DNA of 10,190 nt from Candidatus Methanofastidiosum methylothiophilum (GTDB lineage: Archaea > Methanobacteriota_B > Thermococci > Methanofastidiosales > Methanofastidiosaceae). The translations under genes and the position numbers were made by a program. The DNA lies in assembly GCA_001587675.1 (NCBI GenBank), contig LNGD01000051.1:1-10190 (forward strand), written 5' to 3'. Positions 1 through 6,555 of the stretch are shown here, piece after piece (the first letter of the stretch is position 1; the number at the start of each line of letters is the position of its first letter). The notes beneath the pieces are model-generated. The model saw only the letters and a list, made by a program, of their open reading frames with translations. It was not told the origin of the DNA and did not search any database.

Positions 1-908
1 GAATTACTTTTGATGAACAAGGAAAGATTGTTTACCATTATGGAGACGTTTCTAATGACTATTATAATGGTATTTGGGTTCCTCCTGGAAGAACTTACGA
101 AGAAACAATGAGATTTGTCCCAAAAGATTGTCAACTAGAGATAATTGTAATGCCAGACATCAATATAAATTGGGGAGAAACTAGTTATGGAAAAGTTACT
201 ATAGATAGCAATCCAACTAAGATTGACATAGATATTGACATAAAAAACTTAGGGGATAACGGAACTAATCCTAAGGAGAATGGTAAACAAGAAACAGAAA
301 TATCAGATACAACTATAAATTTGCCCACAACGACAGAGGATAGTATTTTGGATACAACTAAAACTATCGATACAACAACAGGTGATACTGATTTAAAATT
401 AGATATTCCAACGGTTGATCCACCTGTTGAAACAGAACCAGAAATATATATGCCTATCACCCAAGATGAATTAAATAGAAGAAAAGAATTATTAGAAGAA
501 TATGATAGTCTTTATAATAAAAATAAAATAAAAATAGATGAATTATCAGAAGATGTAAAAACAATAAAAGATTTATTCTATAAAAAAAGTTTTACTTGGC
601 TTATTGCAAACACAGGTATTCTTAGTACAAAATTACCTACTGGATGGATTGAAGTCACCACTGAAATATTAAAAGGTATCTATGACACTGAAGAGATAAA
701 AAAGATTAATGATGAAAATTTAAAATACAAAAAAATAACTGATGAATTAGTTAAAGCACGAAAGATAAAGGAAAAAGAAATAATTAGATTAATCAATGAG
801 AACGAAGCAATAAAAAATGCAAAGATAAGAGAATTGGAAGAACTTAAGAAATATAAGATTATAGAACCCGATTCAAGTGGCTTTGATACAGGCGGTGATT
901 CAAAATGA
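1..908 (+). CDS. Thr/Asp-rich coiled-coil protein of unknown function, 5' partial
   Basis: I do not recognise this protein. The frame is open back to base 3, with protein-like sequence before the first ATG (base 108) and no ribosome binding site in front of that ATG, so the gene almost certainly starts outside the window; about 301 residues are visible. Counting from the ATG at 108, there is a beta-rich start (upstream residues WVPPGRTYEE lead into it), a Thr/Asp/Ile-rich low-complexity linker (about 35-110), a charged helical segment (about 117-150), a short hydrophobic stretch around residues 162-188 and a long Lys/Glu coiled coil (about 190-250). The low-complexity linker is typical of archaeal surface proteins. 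No C-terminal anchor or sorting tag is present, so any membrane attachment must lie in the missing N-terminus. The stop overlaps the start of the next gene by four bases (ATGA), so the two are probably translated together. An exported, surface-associated role is inference. Confidence 0.75.
   Translation, partial: ITFDEQGKIVYHYGDVSNDYYNGIWVPPGRTYEETMRFVPKDCQLEIIVMPDININWGETSYGKVTIDSNPTKIDIDIDIKNLGDNGTNPKENGKQETEISDTTINLPTTTEDSILDTTKTIDTTTGDTDLKLDIPTVDPPVETEPEIYMPITQDELNRRKELLEEYDSLYNKNKIKIDELSEDVKTIKDLFYKKSFTWLIANTGILSTKLPTGWIEVTTEILKGIYDTEEIKKINDENLKYKKITDELVKARKIKEKEIIRLINENEAIKNAKIRELEELKKYKIIEPDSSGFDTGGDSK
894..899 (+). promoter_or_regulatory. Ribosome binding site GGTGAT inside the upstream gene
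   Basis: GGTGAT lies 5 nt before the ATG at 905 and complements the 3' end of archaeal 16S rRNA. It is embedded in the last codons of the preceding gene, whose stop overlaps the start as ATGA. This fixes the start of the TPR gene and indicates translational coupling. Confidence 0.7.
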
Positions 909-1684
909 GATCAATATTGTATTTTTTATTAATATTCTCTTTACTTATAATTCCAATTAACGCTTCTGACCAAAACATCAATACCTCTATTATTTACTAT
1001 TCTCAAGCCAATGATTTGATGGAAAACATATCAGAAGAAAACACAATTGAAGCTATAAGTCTTTTAGAAAAATCTATCGAATTAAATCCATATTTCACTA
1101 ATGCATACATGTCACTAGCCGATTGTTACCGGATTCTTTATGAGTTTAATCCCCATTCAGATATTTATTTCGAGAAGATGTTGGATAATTCAATTAGAGC
1201 AATAAGTTGGGGTAAATTTTTTAATGAGGACATATCTAATGCCTACTTGACTGTAGCAAGAGGATATGGAACAAAAAAAAACTATGAAAAATCTATTCAA
1301 TTTTATAAATTGTATATAAATTTAAAACCTAATGACCCCGTGGGATATAGAGAATTAGGCAATATCTACTATGATGTAAAACTATATAAACCTGCTTTTG
1401 CCGCATATCTATTGGAAGTTAAATATGCGCCCTATGATGTTGATTCAATATGCAGGATTAGTGAATTATCAAAAAAATTAAATGCCTATGAAGAATACAA
1501 AGAATATGAATCTGCTTGTATTGAATTTAATAATATTTTATTAAAACAAGAAGAAGATATAGAAGACAATCAAACAACATCTACCAGTCCAACGACTGAA
1601 ACTAAAAACACCCCTGGTTTTGAAATAGGGGCTGTAAGTGCTGCCACTCTCTTAGTAGGTTACTACTTAAAAAGAAGAAAATAA
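905..1684 (+). CDS. Secreted TPR protein with PGF-CTERM archaeosortase tag
   Basis: This 259-residue protein has a signal peptide (residues 1-20, hydrophobic core then INA before SDQ). Helical repeats of TPR type follow: about 31-64 (including EAISLLEKSIELNP), 111-144 (NAYLTVARGYG... then YEKSIQFYKLYINLKPND) and 145-178 (GYRELGNIYYDVKLYKPAFAAY). A Thr/Ser-rich linker (about 223-234) leads to a PGF-CTERM tag: PGF at 237-239, a hydrophobic segment (IGAVSAATLLVGYYL) and a terminal KRRK. In this family archaeosortase A is thought to cut near the PGF and attach the protein to a membrane lipid, so the TPR domain should face the outside, probably as a protein-protein scaffold. The start is supported by a GGTGAT site and the 4-base overlap with the upstream gene, a likely partner. 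The ligand is unknown. The last 83 coding bases nearly duplicate the end of the beta-propeller gene at 5332-6528. Confidence 0.88.
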   Translation: MRSILYFLLIFSLLIIPINASDQNINTSIIYYSQANDLMENISEENTIEAISLLEKSIELNPYFTNAYMSLADCYRILYEFNPHSDIYFEKMLDNSIRAISWGKFFNEDISNAYLTVARGYGTKKNYEKSIQFYKLYINLKPNDPVGYRELGNIYYDVKLYKPAFAAYLLEVKYAPYDVDSICRISELSKKLNAYEEYKEYESACIEFNNILLKQEEDIEDNQTTSTSPTTETKNTPGFEIGAVSAATLLVGYYLKRRK

Positions 1685-1702
1685 ATTAATTATTTTTTAT
1701 TT
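1602..1702 (+). repeat. Long direct repeat, copy 1: PGF-CTERM tag plus 3' flank
   Basis: The final 83 coding bases (1602-1684) match 6446-6528 at 81 of 83 positions; the differences are at 1646 (A versus G, Thr to Ala) and 1651 (C versus T, synonymous). The match continues about 18 bases into the T-rich 3' flank with one gap, and stops abruptly upstream of 1602. It encodes the sorting tag only; the two host proteins are otherwise unrelated. Confidence 0.92.
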
Positions 1703-1704
1703 TT
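1687..1704 (+). terminator. T-rich terminator between convergent genes
   Basis: A run dominated by T on the + strand (including TATTTTTTATTTTT) directly follows the TPR gene stop and fills the 18-nt gap to the cdc48 stop. Archaeal RNA polymerase stops at such oligo-T tracts without a hairpin, so this is a likely terminator for the TPR gene. Confidence 0.55.
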
Positions 1705-3946
1705 AACCGTATATTTGCCCCAGTTTTTCATATTTTCTCTTATCATATTCACGTCTTACTTCTTCAGGCAAACTAGGCGATACTTGTTTTAGTGCACTCA
1801 TGAAATGTTCTTTTGTTACTAGCTTTGAGTTAATGTCTTCTCTTAATGCAGTCATGGCAGCCTCTCTGCAGATAGCTTCAATATCGGCACCAGAATAGTC
1901 TTCAGTTAGTTTGGCTAATTCATCTAGGGTTACATCTTTATCTAACGGCATTTTACTAGTATGAATCTCAAATATCTTCCTTCTTGCCTTTAAGTCAGGG
2001 GCATGGACTAAGATTATTTTATCAAATCTACCAGGTCTTAATAAACCAGGGTCAACCATATCTGGCCTGTTGGTAGCACCTATGACGACTACTTGACTTA
2101 GTTCTTCAAGACCATCTAGCTCTGTTAAAAGTTGGTTAACTAGTCTTTCAGAAACTCTAGTCCCTTCTTCCCCACCTCTTCTAGGTGCAATGGCATCAAT
2201 TTCATCAAAGAAAATTACCGTTGGAGCTGCTTGTCTTGCTTTTCTAAATATTTCTCTCATAGTTTTTTCGCTTTCTCCAACCCACTTACTAAGTATTTCA
2301 GGACCTTTAATCGATATAAAATTTGCTTCAGATTCACCAGCAACTGCTTTGGCAAGAAGAGTCTTACCGCAACCAGGTGGACCATATAAGAAAATTCCTT
2401 TTGGAGGCCTTATTCCCATACCAGTGAAAGCTTCAGGTTGTTTTATCGGCCATTCAATTGCTTCCATTAATTCTCTTTTTATTTCATCTAAGCCCCCAAC
2501 ATTATTCCACCCAATATTAGGCGTAACTACCATTACCTCCCTCATAGCCGATGGTTCAATTTTCTTTAAAGCTACCTCAAAATCATCTTTTGTGACCTTA
2601 ATTTTTTCAAGTAATTCTTCTGAGACTCGCATGTCTCCTAAATTTAATTCAGGTAACAATCTCCTAAGTGAAGCCATTGCAGCTTCTTTACACAACGCTT
2701 CAAGATCTGCGCCCACAAATCCATGTGTCTTTGAGGCAAGAATATTCAAATCCACATCATCAGTCAATGGCATGGACCTTGTGTGTATTTGGAGAACTTC
2801 TTTTCTTCCTCCTTTGTCAGGCACGCCAATTTCTATTTCTCTATCGAATCTACCGGGTCTTCTCAGAGCCTCATCAATTGCATTAATTCTGTTTGTTGCT
2901 GCGATTACAATGACTTTTTCTCGCGATTTTAAACCGTCCATTAAAGCTAAAAGTTGTGCTACTACTCTCCTCTCAACTTCTCCTGTAACTTCGCTTCTCT
3001 TAGGTGCAATTGCATCAATTTCATCAATAAAAATAATCGCCGGTGCATTTGCCTCTGCGTCCTTAAACATGTTTCTAAGATTCTCTTCAGACTGCCCATA
3101 AAATTTACTCATTATTTCAGGTCCATTTATCGATTTAAAATGAGCATGGGATTCTGATGACACTGCTTTGGCGATTAGAGTTTTTCCTGTACCAGGGGGG
3201 CCATAAAGAAGGACACCTTTTGGTGGTGAAATACCTAGTCTATCAAATATTTCAGGATGTTTTAACGGTAATTCAATTATCTCTCTAACAATTTGGATTT
3301 TGTCTTTTAGTCCACCAACATCTTCATAAGTTATGCCTGCAATTTCATTTTCTTCCGCTTCGCTATACTGAGTTCTAACCTCGATCTCAGTTCCACTTGA
3401 AACACGGACAATACCTTGTGGACTTGTAGAAACAACAATGAATCTCATTTCCCCTAAAGAAAAGGGTGTCATCTCGAGTAGATTTCCAATCATTTTATCA
3501 AAAAGAGGGTCACCAGTTTCCTTCATTCTTGATTGATTATTTACACTTATTATATCTCCTTTTGTAAGAGCCCTACCCAAAATATTTCTCTGGAGAATGT
3601 TACCAGGAATCATCATCTGGACTCCTTTTTGGGTGGGAGCAAGCACAACTCTTCCAGCTTCCTTAACATCTACTTTATTAACTTCTACATACTCACCCAT
3701 ACTAGCTTTTGCATTTCTCCTTATCAGTCCATCCATTCTAATAATGGCTAAATCTTTATCATCAGGATAAGAATCAACTACGATTGCAGCAGTCTTCCTT
3801 TTTCCAAAAATCTCAACAATGTCCCCTCTCTTAATACCAATCATGTCTTGGTATCTTTTATCGATTCTAACAATCCCTCTACCAACATCCTGCTGACTAG
3901 CACTTGCAACTTTTAATTTCACTATTTCAGTTCCACCAAGCTCCAC
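1703..3946 (-). CDS. cdc48: Cdc48/VCP/VAT-type AAA+ ATPase
   Basis: Archaeal Cdc48 (VAT/p97 homologue), 747 residues, full length for the family. It is a cytosolic hexameric unfoldase that threads proteins, and in archaea it can feed the 20S proteasome. Residues about 9-190 are the substrate-binding N domain (double-psi barrel including DVGRGIVRID, then the CDC48_2 part). D1 has Walker A GPPGTGKT (249-256), Walker B IIFIDEID (304-311), sensor-1 TN (351-352) and arginine-finger motif RRPGRFDRE (362-370). D2 has GPPGCGKT (522-529), VIFFDEID (577-584) and LRPGRFD (636-642). Pore-loop aromatics are visible in D1 (KFYG, 281-284) and D2 (KWVG, 554-557). The last three residues, IYG, fit the HbYX motif used to dock on the proteasome. 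The start is GTG; a second GTG at 3922 (codon 9, just before KLKVASASQQD) is a serious alternative. It is transcribed divergently from metK. Confidence 0.97.
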   Translation of the reverse strand: MELGGTEIVKLKVASASQQDVGRGIVRIDKRYQDMIGIKRGDIVEIFGKRKTAAIVVDSYPDDKDLAIIRMDGLIRRNAKASMGEYVEVNKVDVKEAGRVVLAPTQKGVQMMIPGNILQRNILGRALTKGDIISVNNQSRMKETGDPLFDKMIGNLLEMTPFSLGEMRFIVVSTSPQGIVRVSSGTEIEVRTQYSEAEENEIAGITYEDVGGLKDKIQIVREIIELPLKHPEIFDRLGISPPKGVLLYGPPGTGKTLIAKAVSSESHAHFKSINGPEIMSKFYGQSEENLRNMFKDAEANAPAIIFIDEIDAIAPKRSEVTGEVERRVVAQLLALMDGLKSREKVIVIAATNRINAIDEALRRPGRFDREIEIGVPDKGGRKEVLQIHTRSMPLTDDVDLNILASKTHGFVGADLEALCKEAAMASLRRLLPELNLGDMRVSEELLEKIKVTKDDFEVALKKIEPSAMREVMVVTPNIGWNNVGGLDEIKRELMEAIEWPIKQPEAFTGMGIRPPKGIFLYGPPGCGKTLLAKAVAGESEANFISIKGPEILSKWVGESEKTMREIFRKARQAAPTVIFFDEIDAIAPRRGGEEGTRVSERLVNQLLTELDGLEELSQVVVIGATNRPDMVDPGLLRPGRFDKIILVHAPDLKARRKIFEIHTSKMPLDKDVTLDELAKLTEDYSGADIEAICREAAMTALREDINSKLVTKEHFMSALKQVSPSLPEEVRREYDKRKYEKLGQIYG

Positions 3947-3956
3947 AAAATCCCTC

Positions 3957-3985
3957 TTTTTATATTAAGTTAGTGTTATTAAAAA
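3957..3985 (-). promoter_or_regulatory. Candidate TATA elements for cdc48
   Basis: On the - strand two AT boxes precede cdc48: TTTTTAATA (3985-3977) and TTAATATAAAAA (3968-3957). With the usual spacing of about 26 bases to the transcription start, the distal box would give a short leader before the GTG at 3946. The proximal box would start transcription inside that codon region and favour the GTG at 3922. Which box is used is not decidable by eye. Confidence 0.4.
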
Positions 3986-4045
3986 TGTATTGGTTATTAA
4001 GTTAAAAATATTAGAGAATAATTCCTCTACATTAAAATCCGATAG

Positions 4046-4054
4046 TTTTATAAA
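4046..4054 (+). promoter_or_regulatory. TATA box of the S-adenosylmethionine synthetase gene
   Basis: TTTTATAAA, preceded by CCGATAG (a BRE-like purine-containing element), sits about 50 bases before the ATG at 4097. The expected transcription start near 4075 leaves a leader of about 20 bases that contains GGGGAT (4088-4093), a plausible ribosome binding site. No space is left for a SAM riboswitch. Confidence 0.6.
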
Positions 4055-4096
4055 TTTGCTAAAAATTTAAATTTTAAATATAGTTATGGGGATATT

Positions 4097-5257
4097 ATGA
4101 AAAACATTTACATTTCTCCTAAAGCAGTTAAGCAAGGAGACTTTGAATTAGTTGAAAGAAAAGGTGTTGGGCACCCTGATTCTGTCGCAGATGGAGTAGC
4201 TCAAAAAGTAAGCAATGCATTATCAAAGTACTACATTAAAAAGTTTGGAACAATAATGCATCACAATACTGACCAGGTAGAAGTAGTAGGTGGACAGGCC
4301 ATCTCAAAATTTGCAGGTGGGGAAGTAATAGAAGATCCATTGATTATTCTTTCTGGAAGAGCAACGCAAAAAGTCGGAGATGAAATAGTTCCGATTCATG
4401 AAGTTGCAAAAGAAGCCACTGAGAAATTCATTAAAGAATTATTCAGAGGAGAAATGAAAGTTGGAATTGAATCATTTATGGGAGAAGGATCTGCCGATTT
4501 AAAAGATGTCTTTGGAAGAAAAAATTCTATTCCATTATCAAATGACACTTCTTTTGGTGTTTCGTTTTATCCATTTACAAAAGTCGAGCAATTAGTATAC
4601 GATGTAGAAAACTATCTAAATTCAGATAAGATGAACAAGCAATATCCTGCAATTGGAAGAGACATAAAAGTAATGGGCGCTAGAATAAAGGATAATATAA
4701 AAATAACAATCGCATTGGCCACCGTCGACAAATATGTGGAGAATATTAAGGAATATATAACTTTCAAAGAACAAATTACGGAAGTACTTCAAGATAAATT
4801 TGGAAGTTGTGATGTTGATTACTTTATTAACACTGCAGATGATGTAGAAAGGGGAAGTGCTTTTCTTACCGTTACCGGTTCTTCGATGGAAAACGGTGAT
4901 GATGGTTCAGTAGGCAGAGGTAACAGAGCAAACGGACTTATTACTCCATACAAACCAATGTCTATGGAAGCAGCTGCAGGTAAGAATCCTGTTAATCACG
5001 TCGGAAAACTGTACAATGTTCTTTCTTTATACATAGCAAGAGATATTTACAACAATACTGGTGCAGGGGAAACCCAGGTTAGAATATTAAGCCAGATTGG
5101 GAAACCGATCAACGAACCATTAGCATGTGACATATCAACTGAAAACGAATTATCGTCTGAAGACCAAAGACATGTGCAAAGAATTGCTTCCGATTGGTTA
5201 GATAACATCCGACAAGTTACAGAAGACATTATTAACGAAAAAGTAAATCTTTTCTAA
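4097..5257 (+). CDS. mat: S-adenosylmethionine synthetase, archaeal type
   Basis: Methionine adenosyltransferase of the archaeal family (AdoMet_Synthase, distinct from bacterial MetK), making S-adenosylmethionine from methionine and ATP in the cytosol. It supplies methyl groups and radical-SAM enzymes. The 386-residue length is close to the family norm of about 400. Recognisable blocks are ELVERKGVGHPDSVADG (17-33), the ATP-binding start; HHNTDQVEVVGGQ (55-67); GRDIKVMGARI (187-197); NGDDGSVGRGNRANGL (266-281); KPMSMEAAAGKNPVNHVGK (286-304), a core phosphate-binding block; and RILSQIGKPINEPL (329-342). The ATG is preceded by GGGGAT and a good TATA box, and an upstream ATG at 4086 is out of frame. 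The gene stands alone, divergent from cdc48, with its own promoter, and the next gene also has its own. Nothing unusual is seen in it. Confidence 0.97.
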   Translation: MKNIYISPKAVKQGDFELVERKGVGHPDSVADGVAQKVSNALSKYYIKKFGTIMHHNTDQVEVVGGQAISKFAGGEVIEDPLIILSGRATQKVGDEIVPIHEVAKEATEKFIKELFRGEMKVGIESFMGEGSADLKDVFGRKNSIPLSNDTSFGVSFYPFTKVEQLVYDVENYLNSDKMNKQYPAIGRDIKVMGARIKDNIKITIALATVDKYVENIKEYITFKEQITEVLQDKFGSCDVDYFINTADDVERGSAFLTVTGSSMENGDDGSVGRGNRANGLITPYKPMSMEAAAGKNPVNHVGKLYNVLSLYIARDIYNNTGAGETQVRILSQIGKPINEPLACDISTENELSSEDQRHVQRIASDWLDNIRQVTEDIINEKVNLF

Positions 5258-5284
5258 ATTTATTTAAATTATTTTATCTTATTA
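5258..5284 (+). terminator. T-rich 3' end of the S-adenosylmethionine synthetase gene
   Basis: AT-rich sequence with several T runs (TTTATTTAAATTATTTTATC) follows the stop immediately and precedes the TATA box of the next gene. It is a plausible archaeal intrinsic terminator, although the composition alone is weak evidence. Confidence 0.35.
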
Positions 5285-5289
5285 GATAA

Positions 5290-5325
5290 TTTTATATATT
5301 TAGGCCACCTAATTATAATGGAGGT
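5290..5325 (+). promoter_or_regulatory. Promoter and GGAGGT ribosome binding site of the beta-propeller gene
   Basis: TTTTATATATTTA (5290-5302) is a strong TATA box. GGAGGT (5320-5325) is a near-perfect Shine-Dalgarno sequence 6 nt before the ATG at 5332. The spacing from the TATA box predicts a transcript start near 5321, so the leader is very short and may begin at or within the ribosome binding site. Confidence 0.6.
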
Positions 5326-5331
5326 TTTAAG

Positions 5332-6528
5332 ATGAAAAGAATAATATCCTTATTTCTAGTAATGACAATGCTATTCTCTTTAGGAATTGCACTTGCTGAG
5401 GAATACAGAGATACATCTTTAATCACGGTAAATAATCCAACTTCATTATTCATTTACGATTTGAACAAGGACGGAAAAGAAGAAATATTAATAACTTCGA
5501 TTGATGGCAATCTATATGCTTACGATAAATCTGGAGTGCAGAAATGGAATTATCTCTCAGATGACACCCCATACACAGTCTATGTTGACGACATTGACGG
5601 AGATGGGCTTGCAGAAATAATAGTTGGTACAGGAAAAATAAATCCTCAAACATTTAGATATTCTTCAGGAAAAATAATTCTTCTAAATCATTTTGGTAAG
5701 CAAGAATGGACTTATGATACAACAAGTGCGATTAAAGCAATTTATGTTTCAGACATAGATGGAGACCTAGGAAAAGAGATACTTGCTTCATCTGAAGATG
5801 GTGTACTATATGTAGTTGATATCAAAGGAGTTCTTAAATGGGATGAATTTACTGGATCAAGATCTCCTGCATTCAGTGCTAATCTCGCAGGTGGAACAGA
5901 TGTTTTAATTGCGCATGGACAAGCAATTCTGAATAGTAAAGGAAAGATCGTTGGAAGGGCGCCAGATCTATTTGAATGGAAAAAATATATACTTAAAGAC
6001 TTAAACAAAGATGGAAAATCTGAATTTCTTATGCTTTCAAATTATCCATTCATTTCGGCATTTAATCTTGAAGGAACTGACCTTAAAGGAGTTTGGCAAT
6101 ATCAATGCGATGGCGATGCAATGGATGTAATTGTAAACGACCTTAATGGCGATGGTAATCTAGAAGTTATAGCTTCTTCCTCCAAATGGTTAGATGCTTC
6201 AAAAATTTACGGTGAAGGTAAGATATATATTTTAAACGCTAATGATGGAACACTTAAAGAGTCTATTCCTCTTTCATCTGCTGCTTTCTATATTGGAGTA
6301 ACAGATATTAACGAAGATGGAAAGAAGGATATAGTTTACACTACAGAAAAAGGCGTAAACTCGTTGTTGTTTGGAGTTGTAACTCAAGAACCGCCAAAAG
6401 AACAAACACCACCTAAAGAAACTCCGCCTACAACTTCGACACCACCTAAAAACACCCCTGGTTTTGAAATAGGGGCTGTAAGTGCTGCCGCTCTTTTAGT
6501 AGGTTACTACTTAAAAAGAAGAAAATAA
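5332..6528 (+). CDS. Secreted FG-GAP/VCBS-like beta-propeller with PGF-CTERM tag
   Basis: This 398-residue exported protein has a signal peptide (1-22, ending LALA-type before EEY). Its body is built of repeats carrying Ca-binding DxDxDG-like loops followed by a hydrophobic strand and a short YAYD/YVVD-type strand: DLNKDG (43-48), DIDGDG (87-92), DIDGDL (141-146), DLNKDG (223-228), DLNGDG (270-275) and DINEDG (325-330). A seventh, degenerate unit lies near 184-205, which would complete a seven-bladed propeller like integrin-alpha FG-GAP domains. A Pro/Thr-rich linker (about 352-375) leads to a PGF-CTERM tag (PGF at 376-378, a hydrophobic segment, terminal KRRK), implying archaeosortase processing and lipid anchoring outside the cell. 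Propellers of this class usually bind ligands or partner proteins; no catalytic motif is visible. The substrate is unknown. Confidence 0.9.
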   Translation: MKRIISLFLVMTMLFSLGIALAEEYRDTSLITVNNPTSLFIYDLNKDGKEEILITSIDGNLYAYDKSGVQKWNYLSDDTPYTVYVDDIDGDGLAEIIVGTGKINPQTFRYSSGKIILLNHFGKQEWTYDTTSAIKAIYVSDIDGDLGKEILASSEDGVLYVVDIKGVLKWDEFTGSRSPAFSANLAGGTDVLIAHGQAILNSKGKIVGRAPDLFEWKKYILKDLNKDGKSEFLMLSNYPFISAFNLEGTDLKGVWQYQCDGDAMDVIVNDLNGDGNLEVIASSSKWLDASKIYGEGKIYILNANDGTLKESIPLSSAAFYIGVTDINEDGKKDIVYTTEKGVNSLLFGVVTQEPPKEQTPPKETPPTTSTPPKNTPGFEIGAVSAAALLVGYYLKRRK

Positions 6529-6547
6529 ATTTATTTATTTTTTATTT
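6446..6547 (+). repeat. Long direct repeat, copy 2: PGF-CTERM tag plus 3' flank
   Basis: Second copy of the segment at 1602-1702: 81 of 83 coding bases are identical, and the T-rich flank is similar with one gap. The upstream boundary is sharp, because the Pro-rich linker just before it has no counterpart in the TPR gene. Confidence 0.92.
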
Positions 6548-6555
6548 ATCTTTTA
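6531..6555 (+). terminator. T-rich terminator between convergent genes
   Basis: TTATTTATTTTTTATTTATC followed by TTTTA fills the 27-nt gap between the propeller stop and the stop of the convergent cysteine-rich gene. It is a likely oligo-T terminator for the + strand gene. Confidence 0.5.

Noticed and set aside
108..908. Taking the ATG at 108 as the true start of the first gene
   Set aside because: The same frame is open to base 3 with protein-like sequence, and no ribosome binding site precedes the ATG. A 5'-truncated gene is the better reading.
2190..3101. 303-codon open frame on + inside cdc48
   Set aside because: It is the antisense shadow of the two ATPase domains. Its translation has no family resemblance, there is no ribosome binding site, and the - strand protein is unmistakable.
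4055..4096. SAM riboswitch before the S-adenosylmethionine synthetase gene
   Set aside because: The predicted leader is only about 20 bases and shows no stem structure, which is too short for any known SAM riboswitch class.
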